DNA of 64,000 bases from Ascochyta rabiei (Eukaryota > Ascomycota > Dothideomycetes > Pleosporales > Didymellaceae), in contig NC_082414.1 of assembly GCF_004011695.2 (NCBI RefSeq), positions 992,001-1,056,000 of the forward strand, in the 5' to 3' direction. Positions 21,388-34,400 of the stretch are shown piece by piece (position 1 is the stretch's first letter; the number at the start of each line of letters is the position of its first letter). The position numbers were made by a program, and so were the translations under genes. The notes below the pieces were generated by a model, which saw nothing but the letters and a program-made list of their open reading frames with translations, did no database searches and had not been told where the DNA came from.

Positions 21388-24300
21388 GGTGCCTCCGTAT
21401 CAAGCGTAGCATCGGTGACATCCTAGTGATCAGGGAGACTGGTCAGGACTATATTGAGCACTGCTATGAATCCAGATATATGTGCTGACGCGATGTTTGA
21501 CACATATTCTTGCCAAATGGCATCCCGGCGTTATCAAAGCGTAAATACATTGAACAAATACATGATCATACAAATGTCCATTTCAACACGTCTCACCACT
21601 AGCAACAACCTCACAGACACTCTTTACCTCACTACAGCTTCTATCTGCCGCCTCAATGGTGCTTCGAATAGGGCGCCGTGTCCGTCAAGGCGCTGCAGTG
21701 TTGCAAATACATGCTCCAGTCCTCTGGCAGTGTACTTCCCGCGTGCGCCAAGTCAAAATGCCAGGTAGCCGTTCTCCAGCCTGTGGAGGCCCTGGGCTAT
21801 GACAGAATTAGCGTTTGCATGTTGTCCCCCCCCCCGTTCCCTAGGCATGCAGCGGGGCTGTCGACTTTGGTTTGGTGAAGGTATACTTTGGCCGACGCAT
21901 GCAAATTGCGTAACTGTTAACATTTGCGATGCTTCCTTCTCTTATCATACTACGAACATTAGTGGCCGCATTTCAAGGCCCAGCAGCTGGCTGTTCAACC
22001 AAAGGAGCACGACTCGCATCTTGAGTGTGAACAAACATTCCGGATACATGGCCACGCAGATGCCTATGGAGTAGATTCGTGACGTCGAAGGGTGGTGAAG
22101 GTATGGTTTAGGGTTTGGTGTAAGCGAGATCTATCATTGTCCAGCGTACTTCAACGCGAACATTCTCATCCACCGAGCGGCTTTCCAGGGCCTTTTACCC
22201 CTGCAGATGAAGAAGACAGCTGGTCGAGTACTGCGAGTAGGTTAGTTGGCATCTTTTCTTGAGTCACAGTAGTCAGATAGAGCTTGCTCTGGGCTCAAGT
22301 GCCACACTACCGAGACGATGATCAGGTTCTTTCCTTACGTACTCCTACCTTGGGCGCCACAATCGCCGTTACTCTGTTTGGAAAAACAAGGACATGGTGT
22401 TGTCTTGGGTAACGACAGTTCTGGAGATCGTATGGGTGCGGATGATTGCGGCGGAAAAGGATGTGGGCAAGTATAGCTCAGGCGCTGCGGCGCTAGACAC
22501 AATGCCATATAAGAAAATTTCGGATTCAGCGAGGACACGGAGGGCATGTGCTGCGATATCAGATGAGTTTGACCATTGATGAACTCTCAACTTAAGCAAA
22601 ATTGACGTGGGTCGAACACACCATTGGAATTTCTTGAGCTGGACTGTGACTACTGCCAGCGACAAATTTCTGATACGGACTGACACCCACACGCAAGCTC
22701 AAACTGCCTCATCATCAGACTGCTCGAAAGTCAACCTGCTCTATTATGCCAAAGACTTCGATACTCGAGTACATGCGAGGAGCAATGTAGTGGTGCGGAG
22801 CTCCTGCAATACTTTTTGTTGGTTCTGATAGAGTTACGTGGACGGACAGTACGGTACACATTTTGACCTGACTGGACCTACATCAATCGTTATATGCTTC
22901 TTGTTCGATGTGTTTGACCGTTGAATGGCTTTGCGGGACATATCGTCATATTGGTCACTTGTTGGTTATATACTCTGGCTCATCTTTAGTCAGCACCTGA
23001 AAACGCATACAAGATTGGTGACTGTGAAGCATGGTTTGATCGACGTTTTGAGGATGACATGCAACGAGGGCTGTGATCTGTGCCGTTGGAATCGTGAATG
23101 GCGCCGAGCTTTGTGCTTTCGTCGGCTCATCTTACCAACGAGACCGCGCTCCCATGGGATTGATCAATTGTCGCATTCGATTCAGATCGTCGCGATATAC
23201 ACATATTCGTCAACCGATGTCGTAACCTGTGAATCCGGTGACGATCAGGCCCCAAGTTCCGCTCCTCGTGTGTGATCATCTCTGGCATGACGATGATAAA
23301 GTACGTATACGAGCGCCACAGAGTTGCAAATGAGATAGAGAAATCGCCGCATGCAGCAATATGCGCGACGAGATGACAATCGCCCGACCTGACAGCTGTT
23401 TTAGCAAGCTCATCCATGCTTGCCATTCCGCTCGTTACCGCCCAATCTTTGCGCGGGTACCTGAACATCTTCATCAGTTCTTGCAACTCGCGACAGGCAT
23501 TCTCAAACGCAACGAAATTACACTGGCCAGCCCACTTCGGAGCAAAATCCATCCAATCTTGCAAGAGTAGGGATACCGAGGTTTGATGGCGCCCTGTCTT
23601 CCCCTCGTGGTCCGTTCGTACAGCAAGCCTCCTCTCCCTCCAGCATTGCACGTCCCGGGATGATGCCGGAGCGAACCTGCACGCAAAGACGCACAAAACT
23701 ACCGATTGGAAGCCATCTTGGTTCCCGGTAAGCGACCCAAACTTTGTACTCGGGAGGACAATGAACCGACGCGATATACTGGTGAGACTTGATGATTTGC
23801 GCGCAATGACAATCTCGAGAGTCAGAAGATGAGGCTGGCCGCTACCATCAAGCCGTTGAAAGATCATTGCGTTCCAACAGCGCCGGAGCGGACCTCGAGG
23901 ACGCAATGACTTGCCGACTAGCACACCGCCGAATTTTCTTGACTCGCACCATTCCGTGTTTGTAAAGTGTCATCGTTGTCTGACCAGGAGGTGCAGGGAC
24001 GGCCCTGAGCTTACTAGCTCCTAAGGACTTCCTCGTCGATGATGGTCGTATTGGAGCTAGTGTCGGAGCAAAGGTACCGGGGCCCGCTTGTTCGCACGAG
24101 GTGATGGTCTGAGGGGCGCAAGGGTATGACGGGCCACGAAAGTTTATAGGGCGATCACAGCTGTCGTGCCCGTGGCGACTGTGCGACTGAAGCAAGTGCC
24201 AGACGTTGACGTGTCTCGTAGGCTTCTGGAAAGACCCTCATAACCTATAGCGCCTGGATTAATGCTGGAGGCGAGACTCACCGCTACGGTGTCCATACGC

Positions 24301-27198
24301 TACGGTGTCCATAACAACGGCGGTGGAGGGCGGGGGACCGTGGTCTACGTGGTCGATCATGAAAAGCCGGAGATACAGTGCAGAATCAAGCGTTTGCCGT
24401 CAGATTGCTCGTGGCAGCTGACTGATCCTGAGGCTGCAGGTGCGACGACGTGAGCGTGCAAAAGAGGCACATTGCAAAGGGTCTCCCTGCGGAGTGGAAC
24501 CCTGGCAGCGGTGGGCACGAAAAGTGGATGCAATGCCCACGTTGCTGCTGTGCTCGTGCAGTATGTGTTCCGCAACAAGGCATGCAAGAGAGCACGCGAG
24601 GAAGGCAGTGAATCGGCGTCTAGAAGACCCCGTCAAACTTTCTTCTCGAAGCCCCGCCTCCCTGGGCTATCGCTGCGACCTGGGAGTTGTTGTTGTCGTT
24701 GTGGGTGACGGTCGCGTAGGGCGCCAAAATCGAGGCTAGTGAACGCTGCAGGCGCCGAAACCACACTTCCGTGAATGAGTCCTGAAGGGCTTGACGGTTG
24801 TCCGTCGTTGCGCAATAAGTATACGAAAATTGAACAAGAGTGTGGCTATTTTGAGCGCACGATACGATATGAGGATGCAGCGCGGTTCGGGTCACTCGCC
24901 TCTGTTTGCTGATGGACAGTCGTGCTAGGTTGTTGACGTAACGGATGTACCTGCCCCCTGGGACAGACTTATCTCGACTTCAACCAAGACATCGTATGAT
25001 TCTGCCGTCACTGAAGGGATCTCGTCGGGTTGATGATGACGACCGTTTTCCTGCTTACCGGTGCAGAGATCTGCATGGTGACGACGTTACCATTCTTACG
25101 GATATGTCGATGAGGCTGGGGAAGAGAGCAACTCGTGACGGGCGCGCGAGAAAAAGCAACAACGGTGTTCACAGCGTGTATACGAATCAAGCGCAAGCTC
25201 CGAAGTGTCTGCCGTGGCGCTCTGCAGCCCACCAGAGCGAGCAGTTAGGATCGTACCGCAGCCGACCAGGGGAAGACCGATGTCTTCAAGTCTCGTTTTT
25301 CAGTACATGTTTGCTTTTGCGCGCCTTTGGCTGAGCCGTCAAGAAGGGTAATTCCAGCGGGCGCGTGTCCCAACGTGTGGCTTGCACAAATCACTATGGT
25401 AGCGGGAAGGATGCTTTTTGCTGTTCCCCCGGTCGTGCAACCGCATCCTTTGTCTGTTGATCGAACGATGCGTATTGCTTTTTAAACGGCACGGATGGTT
25501 CAAGCCATAAACGAGCATGCTAATCTGAACGTTCCTGTGCAAATGTGTTTCTGATTATGAGAACATGAATCGCAGTCAAACTGGACGGCTTCAGATCTTA
25601 TTGAGACGGGTGATCTTGACACCCATGGCCTGTCCCCCCAGCACGAGAATCGGGACATGTAATTACACGCTAAAGTCAGGGCGTTAATTGTGGCTTCGCG
25701 TCAAGAGCTTTACTAAGAGCTCCTTGCGCTCAATGGATCGACGGGCGCCGCATGTGGCTCTATCACACTGTACCAGCTGTGAAGACAGCGATGAAACCTC
25801 GGAGGCGAACTCTGTAGCCGATGGTCAGGAAGAAGCAGTCGTTGTACAGCGTGTTTCGGCGCACGCTCTTGGGCGAAACCGCAGAAGGCCTTCACCGACT
25901 TTGAACGAAAGTCCAGGCCACTATTGCTCGATAAGGACGCAGTGTGAGAACAAGCAGGGTGTTGAACAGACGCCACTGAGGAGTACGAAACCGCTTCCCT
26001 GGCTAAGCAGAAGTGGGGCCGCCTTCGCTGTTCCTTGCGCTGAGCTTCAGCAGCTGCAGAAATTCTTGCCGTTGAAAGTTGTAAAGAACGCAAGGAAGAC
26101 TATAGATCACCTCATTGTGCTTTCCTTTGCTTCAGGAAGGTGGATCCATGCAGATGAAGCGGTCTCTGACTGTCCAGAAACTGCCGATGTTTTTTGGTGT
26201 GGATGCTGATGAAGCTGTTACAAGTGTTGGCCTGCACAGCTCTCTTTATTGCTGGGGCGAGCGAAGAAATTGCACTGTACTCTTTGGTCCCATCAGGCCA
26301 CAAGCGAAAATGTGTAGACTGTATCGTTGCTATAGAGCCCCGGCAAACACGGTAGCAATTGAAGTGCTTTGCCTTCGTCCCACTCCTTGCTCGATGAGGC
26401 GGTGAAGTTTGAGTGTTATTGCTTTGGCAACCGCTGGTAGAGCAGTACTATCTCTCCACACCAAGAATTAGGGGTGCTGGCATCCTACGTCCACGTGCGC
26501 GGCATAGTGACGGGAGATGCGCATAACCATAGTGGTTTCCATAGAAAGAGCTTCGTGTCAGCGCTGTCAGGCACGTACCGGGCACTGTTAGTGACGTGGA
26601 TGGGAGATTGAATGCGTAAGCAGATGTCTTGCTGCACGGGCAAGCATTTCGCAAATGATAAAAACCTTTACTAACAGCGTGCGATATGACGGGGTCGACA
26701 TGGGTGATCCACAATATGTTTTGATTGCATTGGGTATGCGAGCCTGCAATAGTACTGAGTACTGTCGAAAGAATCATGTACACAACTCATGCAATCCCTG
26801 GTTCACCGCTTCAATCAAAACACACGATTACTGGGATGTACCCTGGAAGAACATTCGAGCACTCAGATCAAATATTTTGACATATGTCGAAGCACAAGTG
26901 CTTGTGCAGGAACCCTATTATAGTACAGAGGAATAGAGGAAGCGCCGAGCCAAATGGATGGGGGCGTCAGTAGATGGAGAGAAACGTATCGCAAGATTGG
27001 CGACGCCGGTGTAAATGCTGGTAAACAACAAGAATGTCTCCAAAAACGCCAATTCGAAAGCCGTGATGATGGTATCAACGGCTACGCTCGCCAAACGAAC
27101 AAATGTCGCCTTGCTGAATCCAAGTATACATTATTGGCAACTCAGGCTAAGCCAAACAACGCCGGTAAAGATGACAGTCGAGGTTAGTTTTTGGATCG
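21388..27198. other. Long gene-poor region
   Basis: 5.8 kb without a gene I can support. The longest open frame (23127-23924, minus, 265 codons) has no recognised motif and no clear splice or start context. Many short frames overlap on both strands. The region lies downstream of the FlbC-like gene. Confidence 0.45.
24282..24313. repeat. Exact 16-bp tandem duplication
   Basis: The unit CGCTACGGTGTCCATA occurs twice head to tail. Confidence 0.95.
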
Positions 27199-28425
27199 TT
27201 ATGTCGTGATGGTAGTGCTGGTCGATGCGTGGCACCCTCGCTCGTGACGCTTCATGTTGCTTCGCACACTGAAGGCCTTGCCACATCCTGCCTGGGGGCA
27301 TTTGTACGGCTTCTCGCCAGTGTGGCTGTGACTGTGAATGCGCAGACTACTCGGTCGAGAGAATGCCTTGTTGCAGGTCGAGCAAATGTATCGGTCCTGG
27401 GACTGGGGGAAAGCTGATTGACTGGACGTGCTGATGTAGTGATGGTGTTGCCAGGGGTTGGAGCCATTCGCCGAGGAGCTGGGTTGAGGCATTGACATGG
27501 GCATGGTCGGCTGGTAGTTCGAGGGCAGCGGCCGCTGAGCGTACATGCCGGCGCTGTTGTACGAGTGCTGCTCAGGCGAGTAGAACGACGTCGCTGAGGC
27601 GTTGCCTGGAGACGACTGGTAGGGCGACTGAGCGTACATGGAGCCGCTGTAGGGAGACACGGAGTGCGTTGGAAGTGAATCCCGCTTCAGAGGTGGCATT
27701 GATGATAACGCTTGACGCTGCTGGTGGGGCTCCACGTTGTTGAGCGATGCGCCCATGAAGTAGGCTGCCGATGCGGCGGAATGAGTAGAGACGGAAGATG
27801 GGGATCTTTGGCCGTCCCCAGCAGTATCAGGGTGCATTGGTGGTGTGGGAGGAAGGGTCATGCGAGTGTTGGTCGCCATTGTTGGCGCTGCAACGTAGGT
27901 TGAGGGTGGCTGGGGTCTTTGCATTGTGCCGGTGCCAGGTTGTAGTTGTGGTTGCTGCTGCTGCTGTTGTTGCTGCTGTTGTTGCTGTTGTTGCTGCTGT
28001 TGTTGCTGTTGTTGCTGTTGTTGTGTCTGTCTCAGTTGTGGTGAACACGACTGTCTGTGTTGTGACTGTGGGCTTTGTCCTGCGGCTGCTTTCGTTAGGC
28101 CTAGTGAGAGGCAAGTGGCGACGAGGTACTTACCAGAGTCTGAACTAGGCTTGTCACCACCGGCAAATTCGAGGAGACTAGAAATAGAAGGCAACGAGGG
28201 CTTGTGCTCTTCTGCAGGCGGCGATGGTGGTGATTGAGGGCGTTGGCGGTGGTACTGGTAGTCGACCTGCTGTGGGTGTGCGGCGTAGAGGGTGGGGGCA
28301 ACGCTGGTCGATACTGGGTATCCACGGAGCTGTGGTTGCTGGTAGTAGGCCGAGTGCGGAGGTTGCTGGAAGGCCTCGCGCTCGCGCACGCTACCGTGTA
28401 CCATGCTGGCAAGATGCATTGCCAT
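27199..28425 (-). CDS. flbC: C2H2 zinc-finger transcription factor, FlbC-like
   Basis: Two C2H2 fingers lie at the very C-terminus: [20 protein letters not shown] followed by [17 protein letters not shown] and [11 protein letters not shown]. This arrangement, with a Pro/Ser/Gln-rich N-terminus, matches FlbC of Aspergillus, an activator of conidiation; identity by name is likely but not proven. Exon 1 is 28425-28134 and exon 2 is 28079-27199, giving 390 residues. The 54-nt intron has a GTAAGT donor, a CCTAAC branch site and a GCAG acceptor, yet its length is a multiple of three and it has no stop, so reading through it gives 408 residues. A tract of 24 glutamines follows shortly after the junction. 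Motifs [14 protein letters not shown] and [11 protein letters not shown] could be interaction sites. The gene stands alone in about 15 kb, as is common for developmental regulators with large control regions. Confidence 0.82.
   Translation of the reverse strand: MAMHLASMVHGSVREREAFQQPPHSAYYQQPQLRGYPVSTSVAPTLYAAHPQQVDYQYHRQRPQSPPSPPAEEHKPSLPSISSLLEFAGGDKPSSDSGKYLVATCLSLGLTKAAAGQSPQSQHRQSCSPQLRQTQQQQQQQQQQQQQQQQQQQQQQQQPQLQPGTGTMQRPQPPSTYVAAPTMATNTRMTLPPTPPMHPDTAGDGQRSPSSVSTHSAASAAYFMGASLNNVEPHQQRQALSSMPPLKRDSLPTHSVSPYSGSMYAQSPYQSSPGNASATSFYSPEQHSYNSAGMYAQRPLPSNYQPTMPMSMPQPSSSANGSNPWQHHHYISTSSQSAFPQSQDRYICSTCNKAFSRPSSLRIHSHSHTGEKPYKCPQAGCGKAFSVRSNMKRHERGCHASTSTTITT
27952..28023 (-). repeat. CAG/CAA repeat encoding 24 glutamines
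   Basis: Mixed CAG and CAA codons in the FlbC-like gene. The interruptions make it less prone to slippage than a pure repeat. Confidence 0.95.
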
Positions 28426-31400
28426 GGAGAAGGATCAGGTCACGGGGTACAGCAGGGCTGCGTAACGTTGTAACGTTTGAATGTTGAGGTGCGTGGGTAG
28501 AGTTGGGAGAGGGAGTGAAGGGTGAGCAAGTGATGACGAGATGGAAGGGGTGGTGGTATGCTGCAGTCGAGGGACGGGTAGTGGCAGATATGAGGCGCCA
28601 GGAGCCCGGGCGGCGTGCAGTGCCTATGTAGAGCAGCGGTTGGCGAGATTCAGCACGACGCCCGTTCGCACTGTAGCGTCGTCAGTGGAGAGGCCCGCGG
28701 TGACCAAACCGTTGCCAACGAGGTGGGTCAGACGGCGGACGACCCCAGTCCTGTCAGGTCCCTGTCGAAATTGCAAGAGCGGTCGACGAGGCGGCGGACC
28801 GTTGTGACAAGCAGCCAACCTCCCAGCACGGCTAGACGAACGCTGCCAGCCCTGCAACGGCAATGCAGATGATGGGTGAAAGGGGACTAGGGCGGCGATG
28901 CGCACGCCTCCGTAACAATGCCTTGGCCGAGCGATCCGCCCACACATGCCAGACCTGCCAGAGCAGCCAATCTGCGCAGCGCCGGCGAAGAGTCGCTTTT
29001 GGGCTTCTTGTACGGAGGCAGTGGATGGCTGGTGGGCGGCGTTGCAGGGGTGCCCAGCTGCTGTTCCAGGACAGGCCGTGATGCACCGCAGATCGACCCT
29101 CGCAGGCCACGCCTGAGGGCAGTCTGTCTTGTGCGCTGACGCTCGGATGCAAGCACCCTGTGCGTCTGCTGGGCTCTCGCACGTCTGGCCGGCGTGGGTT
29201 GGATGGCGAGGTGTGTGAAGGTTGTCGTGATCGTGCCTTTCCGGCGGAGCGGATCAACCCTTCCCGGAGGCAGTCACGCTGTCACACTGTCACACAGTCA
29301 CGCACCCGCCGCCTGCAGTCAGTCGCTAGTAACACAGCCCTCGAAGCTGTGCGTCGCCGATTGCTGCTGCTGCCGCTGCTGCTGCTACTGTCCGAACCGA
29401 GCAGCGCGCGAGACGCCGTGGTGCCGGCGTGGGTGCAGGTGGTAGGGGTGGTTTGCGTCCCCTGCACAGGCCACTCGGACGTGCGATCGATCGACAGCAG
29501 GCCCGCGAGCACCTGCACCCAGCCTGATGTCGACGGAGACGAGAGAGTCAGACCAGTCACGAGAGTGTCAGACCAGTCACCAGAGTCAGGTGCAAATGGC
29601 CCGGTCCCAGATTCGGAGACGTTTTGCCGGTGTCGTGGAGCAAGGTCCTAGGAAAACGCCGACAGGTTGAACCCTCTCGCAGCCAATGCCAGTCAGTGCC
29701 AGTGGGTGCCAGTCAGTGCCAGTGGGTGCCAGTCAGTGCCAGTCAGTGCCAGTCAGTGCCAGTCAGTGCCAGTCAGTGCCAGTCAGTGCCAGCAGTCAGT
29801 GCGAGGCCGACAGCGCTGCGAACAGGGCGTCGAGACAAGCACGGAATGGGCTGGCGAAGGATCACGCAGGGGAGGGGGCGCGGAACGGCAGACGCTGGTC
29901 TTCAGAAAGGGACACACATGAGACGAAAGACGATTCTGGCACGCTTTAAGCTCCCAGCCGCCTCTCCTCTCATATCGTCTACACCAAAGCGGGCGGGCGG
30001 GCGTTTAGTCCCTCGAGGGCGAGCGATGCCCACTAGCCACCATAGTACCGTATCGTCCCGCGAAGGCTCAGTGGCATGGAGGGTGCGCGGTTAGGGAGCG
30101 ACCATGGCGCCAGCGTCCACCAAACCTGTCTAATGTCGTTCCCGCTGCCAGACTCACTGGCCAAACACTGGCGCTGAAGCTCTTGCCAGCCGGCCCTGCT
30201 GGCCACTCACTGCCCGGCAATTGGAAAAACCCACTACAAGCGATTAGAGTGCTCCCGCACTGCTGGTGCACATGGCGGCAGCCGCTGGCGAAGCGAGCAC
30301 GGGACGATGTGACGACAATATTGAGAGGCGGCGGTCGTCAGCCGTCATCGTGCGCGCTCTTGTATCCTGCTACAGACAAGTCCCATGGGCGGTGTCGCAA
30401 CCGCTGTTACGATGAGCTGTAGCACTGGGCATTCCGTTCTTGACTCGCGATTCGAACATTCCCCATTTCTCTCACCATCGAGCTGCTGCCGAGTGGAGGC
30501 TCATCTACATCGAGCATCCTCACCGCACCTTTGCTCGACGGCAACCTCCTTCAGCTAGCTACTTAGGCCGCGTGGTCTGCAGAGTTTCAGAGCAAAGGCA
30601 AGCGCGGGAGAGCGAACAGTGACGACTCGACGGGCAGTGTCCGTTTACAGTAATCACCTCCGCTCCCCGTACGCGAGCTTCTCACGACGCCGCGAGGATG
30701 GATGGCGGCGTTATCCCACGGCTTGGCCTCGTTCGTCTGTGGAGGATCTTGATAAAGAGGCGGGTCGATCAATACAAGCGTATGCAGCTAAACCCTGAAG
30801 CCACGTTGGCTGCTGTCACCATCTGCTCACTGTAGCCGACCTCCCGCTGTCCAACCACAAACCTTCACAGCTCCTCTTCTCGAGCAGCTTTGAGAAGGTC
30901 ACCTTGTGGTTTGCATGCCATCACAAGAATCCTTTCTTGAATCTACAGCTATTTGCGCAGCACGCCGAGACGGAGCTGCCTCGGAGCCGACACCCACGTG
31001 CGGTGTCTATCAGGGGCAGAATGCGCGTCTACCGAAGGCCCGTCTGCGGCGGCAACACGCAGGAGCCATCACAACCACCACAAACATCTCGACATAGACT
31101 CCAGAAACTTACCTAAAGCGGCGAAGCAGCTGTCTCACAACATAACATGACTCTGCCTGATGCTGTTTTTCTTCTTCCTCTACCACGTGTCTACCTGTCT
31201 TTCCAGAAACCACAGCAAGCTGTGTATGGTACCACACAAGTATCCGCTTTTCTATTCTGCGTACACGACATCACGGACACGGTAGCGCACAGACGTTGTG
31301 GGAGATGAACGGCCAGGGTCTTCGTTGATGGAAAATCTCCCACCTCGGACATGGCCAGTCGCGCGATTCATGGAGCACCTGCCTCCACCGTCCTGGATCC

Positions 31401-34400
31401 CATGCCCGATGTGAGTATCGAATTTACCCGGCCTTCGGGAAGACGCTGCCTCCACGACCATAGACGCAATAGAGCGCTGCAACAATGGCTGAGGCGACGT
31501 TGCGATCGACCGTCTTAAGGTTCGAGTGCATTTTGCGAGCCGTTTCAATAGGCGTCATGCTCGTCTCAACTGTGTGTTTAGCCGGAGACTTGCATGATCT
31601 TCCGCTTCGTGTCTCTCTAAGCGAGCCATCAGACGCAGGGATACCGCTGCTCTGGGCGCTGACAGATCCGTTAACAACGGGATAATTTTGCTTCCAAAAG
31701 ACCGTCTCCATTGTGCCATCCTAGTGATCGTCTCGGCCAGTTAATGTTACGAATCGGCATGGCAGCGGCATCTCCACCACTATTGCCACCGAGGCTGTTC
31801 CTCGTCAGCACCTGTGCAGGTCCGTTGGGGGGTGACGTTGGGGGGATAATAAAGTAACCTCGACCCCACTTTGCTGTAATCCTATTGGTCCTGGTACCGA
31901 CAATGGACCGTGATCATTCTGGAAGCATGTTCACCAACACACGCAACATCGATGAACCCATCATTCGCCGTCACCATCGAGGTTGAATAGTTGGTAGTAC
32001 CGCTGACACTCATGGACATGTTTTTGCCAGATGTCGGATGCCTTGTGCCGTCTGCATGGTGTTCAAAGTTCCAGCAACTGCCGAAGAAATCGTTCACTCT
32101 TATGGGGAGGAAGCATCTGAAACTCAACCTCGCCATAACCCACAATCTAGACGGTCAACATCGAAGTGACTGATTAAATATCATGGCTGGCTCTACTGCT
32201 TTGATTGGAAGCGACACTACTGGAAGGCAAGGCTGTCTCCTGACGATGAGCTTGATCAGAAATGAACTTTCTCCGCTGTGATGGCAAGGTGAACAGCATC
32301 GATACAGCGCTGGCCATGGGTATCCTTTGGGCACAAAGTACAAGTAAGACAGAAAAAGCTAGTTGGAATTGCGCTTTGTGCTACAAGCAATACCTTGTAA
32401 ACAAGCTGTTTGTGTTTCATCAGGACTCGAAGCTGTTCAATAACTGCGGCGACCGGGGTATCCATATCAACCATCGCGCTACCTTACCGCCTCACAACAT
32501 TGCCTTTCCTATGCGCAGCGTCGATACGAATTTGCGTTCATCTGGGAAACCTGGTTCGATCACCAATTCTGTACTGCTTTCCGGAAGTCGGCAACATTGA
32601 ATCCTTCAAGAACGGCGCCGCCATTCGGTCAGTACAGCAAGGCTGTTACCCACCAAGACCTTGTATCTCCTCTCAAAATCTCCGCGACTTGCGCGACTTT
32701 CCTTTGAAGGTCCCTGCGTAGCCGTGCGAAACCCATGTGGTCGCTGGGATTGCTTGCGATCTATGTGTCCGGTTTACTCGGATCGTTCACGCATCTACCC
32801 ACTCCGCAGCAAATGGTGCAAACGGCAAAGCCAGCCACCATTGCATCAGATGCCACGGAGTCACAGGCGTCCATCATCTTGTCTAACTGTAGGGGGGGAC
32901 TGGGAGCCCGGAAAGTAACGAGTCGAATGAGGCGCATTCTGTCCTGGAGAACACTCGGCCAGCGTTCGAGCGGTCAATTATTGCGAAAATGAAGTGGGCT
33001 CGAAGGATCGCCAGGCCCTGGTCCATGTTGACCGTTTTGAGGTTATCCTCCGGAACCACTCCGCCACGACCAGGTCTTGAGAACGGCTGACGTAGATCCA
33101 TCGCAGGTCCTGCCCACCATTAACACCGAGATGTGCTCGGCTGACCGTCGATACTCTCTGCGAAGGACCGATCAAGTCTCAGATCAGCCGAAAGGCACAC
33201 TTCGGATGCTTCGCCTGCTTGAATCACAAATCGAAGCATCATATTCGATCCACTGATATGGAACGATCTGCCGGGCGCATGGGTATACCTGGCTCGCCAC
33301 GACACCCATGTCCTCGTTGTGCTTTCCAAGATTGTTAGAGAACGGAAGAACAGAGTCACGGGCGTTCGTAACTCAAGCGGCTCGCTGCTCTATCCTGTTT
33401 CAGCTCCCTTCACAACCCTTCAGATCCACCCTTGTGGCAGAAACCAATGGTTCATTATCCTTTCATCGTTCTCAGACGTCGCAGAAGTACCCAAGAAGAT
33501 GCAATCCTCGGTCGATCATGATACTCTGCCCCTGATGTGCCATCCCTTGCAATCTTCGCGCAGGCGCAGCTCGGTCGAAAAGGCTTACCGAGCCAAAAGT
33601 AAGAGCGGTTTGGCGGTCTCGGCAGGTCGTATCGGTTTACAGCCATGCTTCTCCTCTAGCCTTCTCAAGACGTTCGAACGTCTTTGCTCCCCACCAACGT
33701 CCGCGTCGGCCTGCCTCCCCTACCCTGTCACTGCCCAAAAGGTCAAACGCTGTCTCCACTATGTGGATGAACGCAACAAACCTCATTCGCAGACATTGGT
33801 TCAAGGTGACTCGGGCGCTATCGACACACCTGCCCAAACCCTCAGGGTTACTCATCTGGCATCCTCGATCTGCATCGGCTTACTCGCGGATGCAAATCGT
33901 GATGTGTCCGGTCCGGAGTACCTTCGAGATGCGTGCACTTGAAACAACGACTCGACTCATTGGTTGTGTCTACAGCACAAGCACATGGTATCGAGGTAGC
34001 CAATGCTACTCCCGCTATGATGACGAAGGCGCGCTGAACGCGGTAGCACAGCCTTCTTCCAAACCCGCCTTATCGTACAAGTCCTGCAGAAGGCTCAATT
34101 TCGCCGATGTATCTCCACCACTATTTACTGAGCGATCCAATGCTTCTCCTGCATCTAAGAGTGCGATCGTTGCCGATCATTACTGGACCAAGATTTGCCG
34201 CCGTACAGCGCGAAGGATGCCGGCAGTTCTACTTGTTTAGTATTTCAGCACGTGCTGAGCAAGTGAAGGCGCTCGCGTACCTCCAAGAACATGCAAGTTC
34301 AGACACCTATCTGGATGAAACGCTAAACTTGCTACCAGCTGCCCTCCAATCGATCAAGCGAATCGCGTTGTGAGTGCACGACATCTTACTTGCTGAAGAC

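Noticed and set aside
23127..23924. 265-codon open frame, minus strand
   Set aside because: The longest frame in the gene-poor stretch, but there is no recognised motif, no signal peptide and no plausible splice partner; other frames in this region are also long, so it is probably chance.
25688..26209. 173-codon frame, plus strand
   Set aside because: No ATG at the proposed start and no recognisable domain.
27926..28237. Poly-cysteine frame on the plus strand
   Set aside because: It is the antisense shadow of the CAG/CAA tract in the FlbC-like gene.
28832..29257. 141-codon Arg-rich frame, minus strand
   Set aside because: Arg/Ser/Pro-rich translation expected from GC-rich noncoding DNA; no domain or splice evidence.
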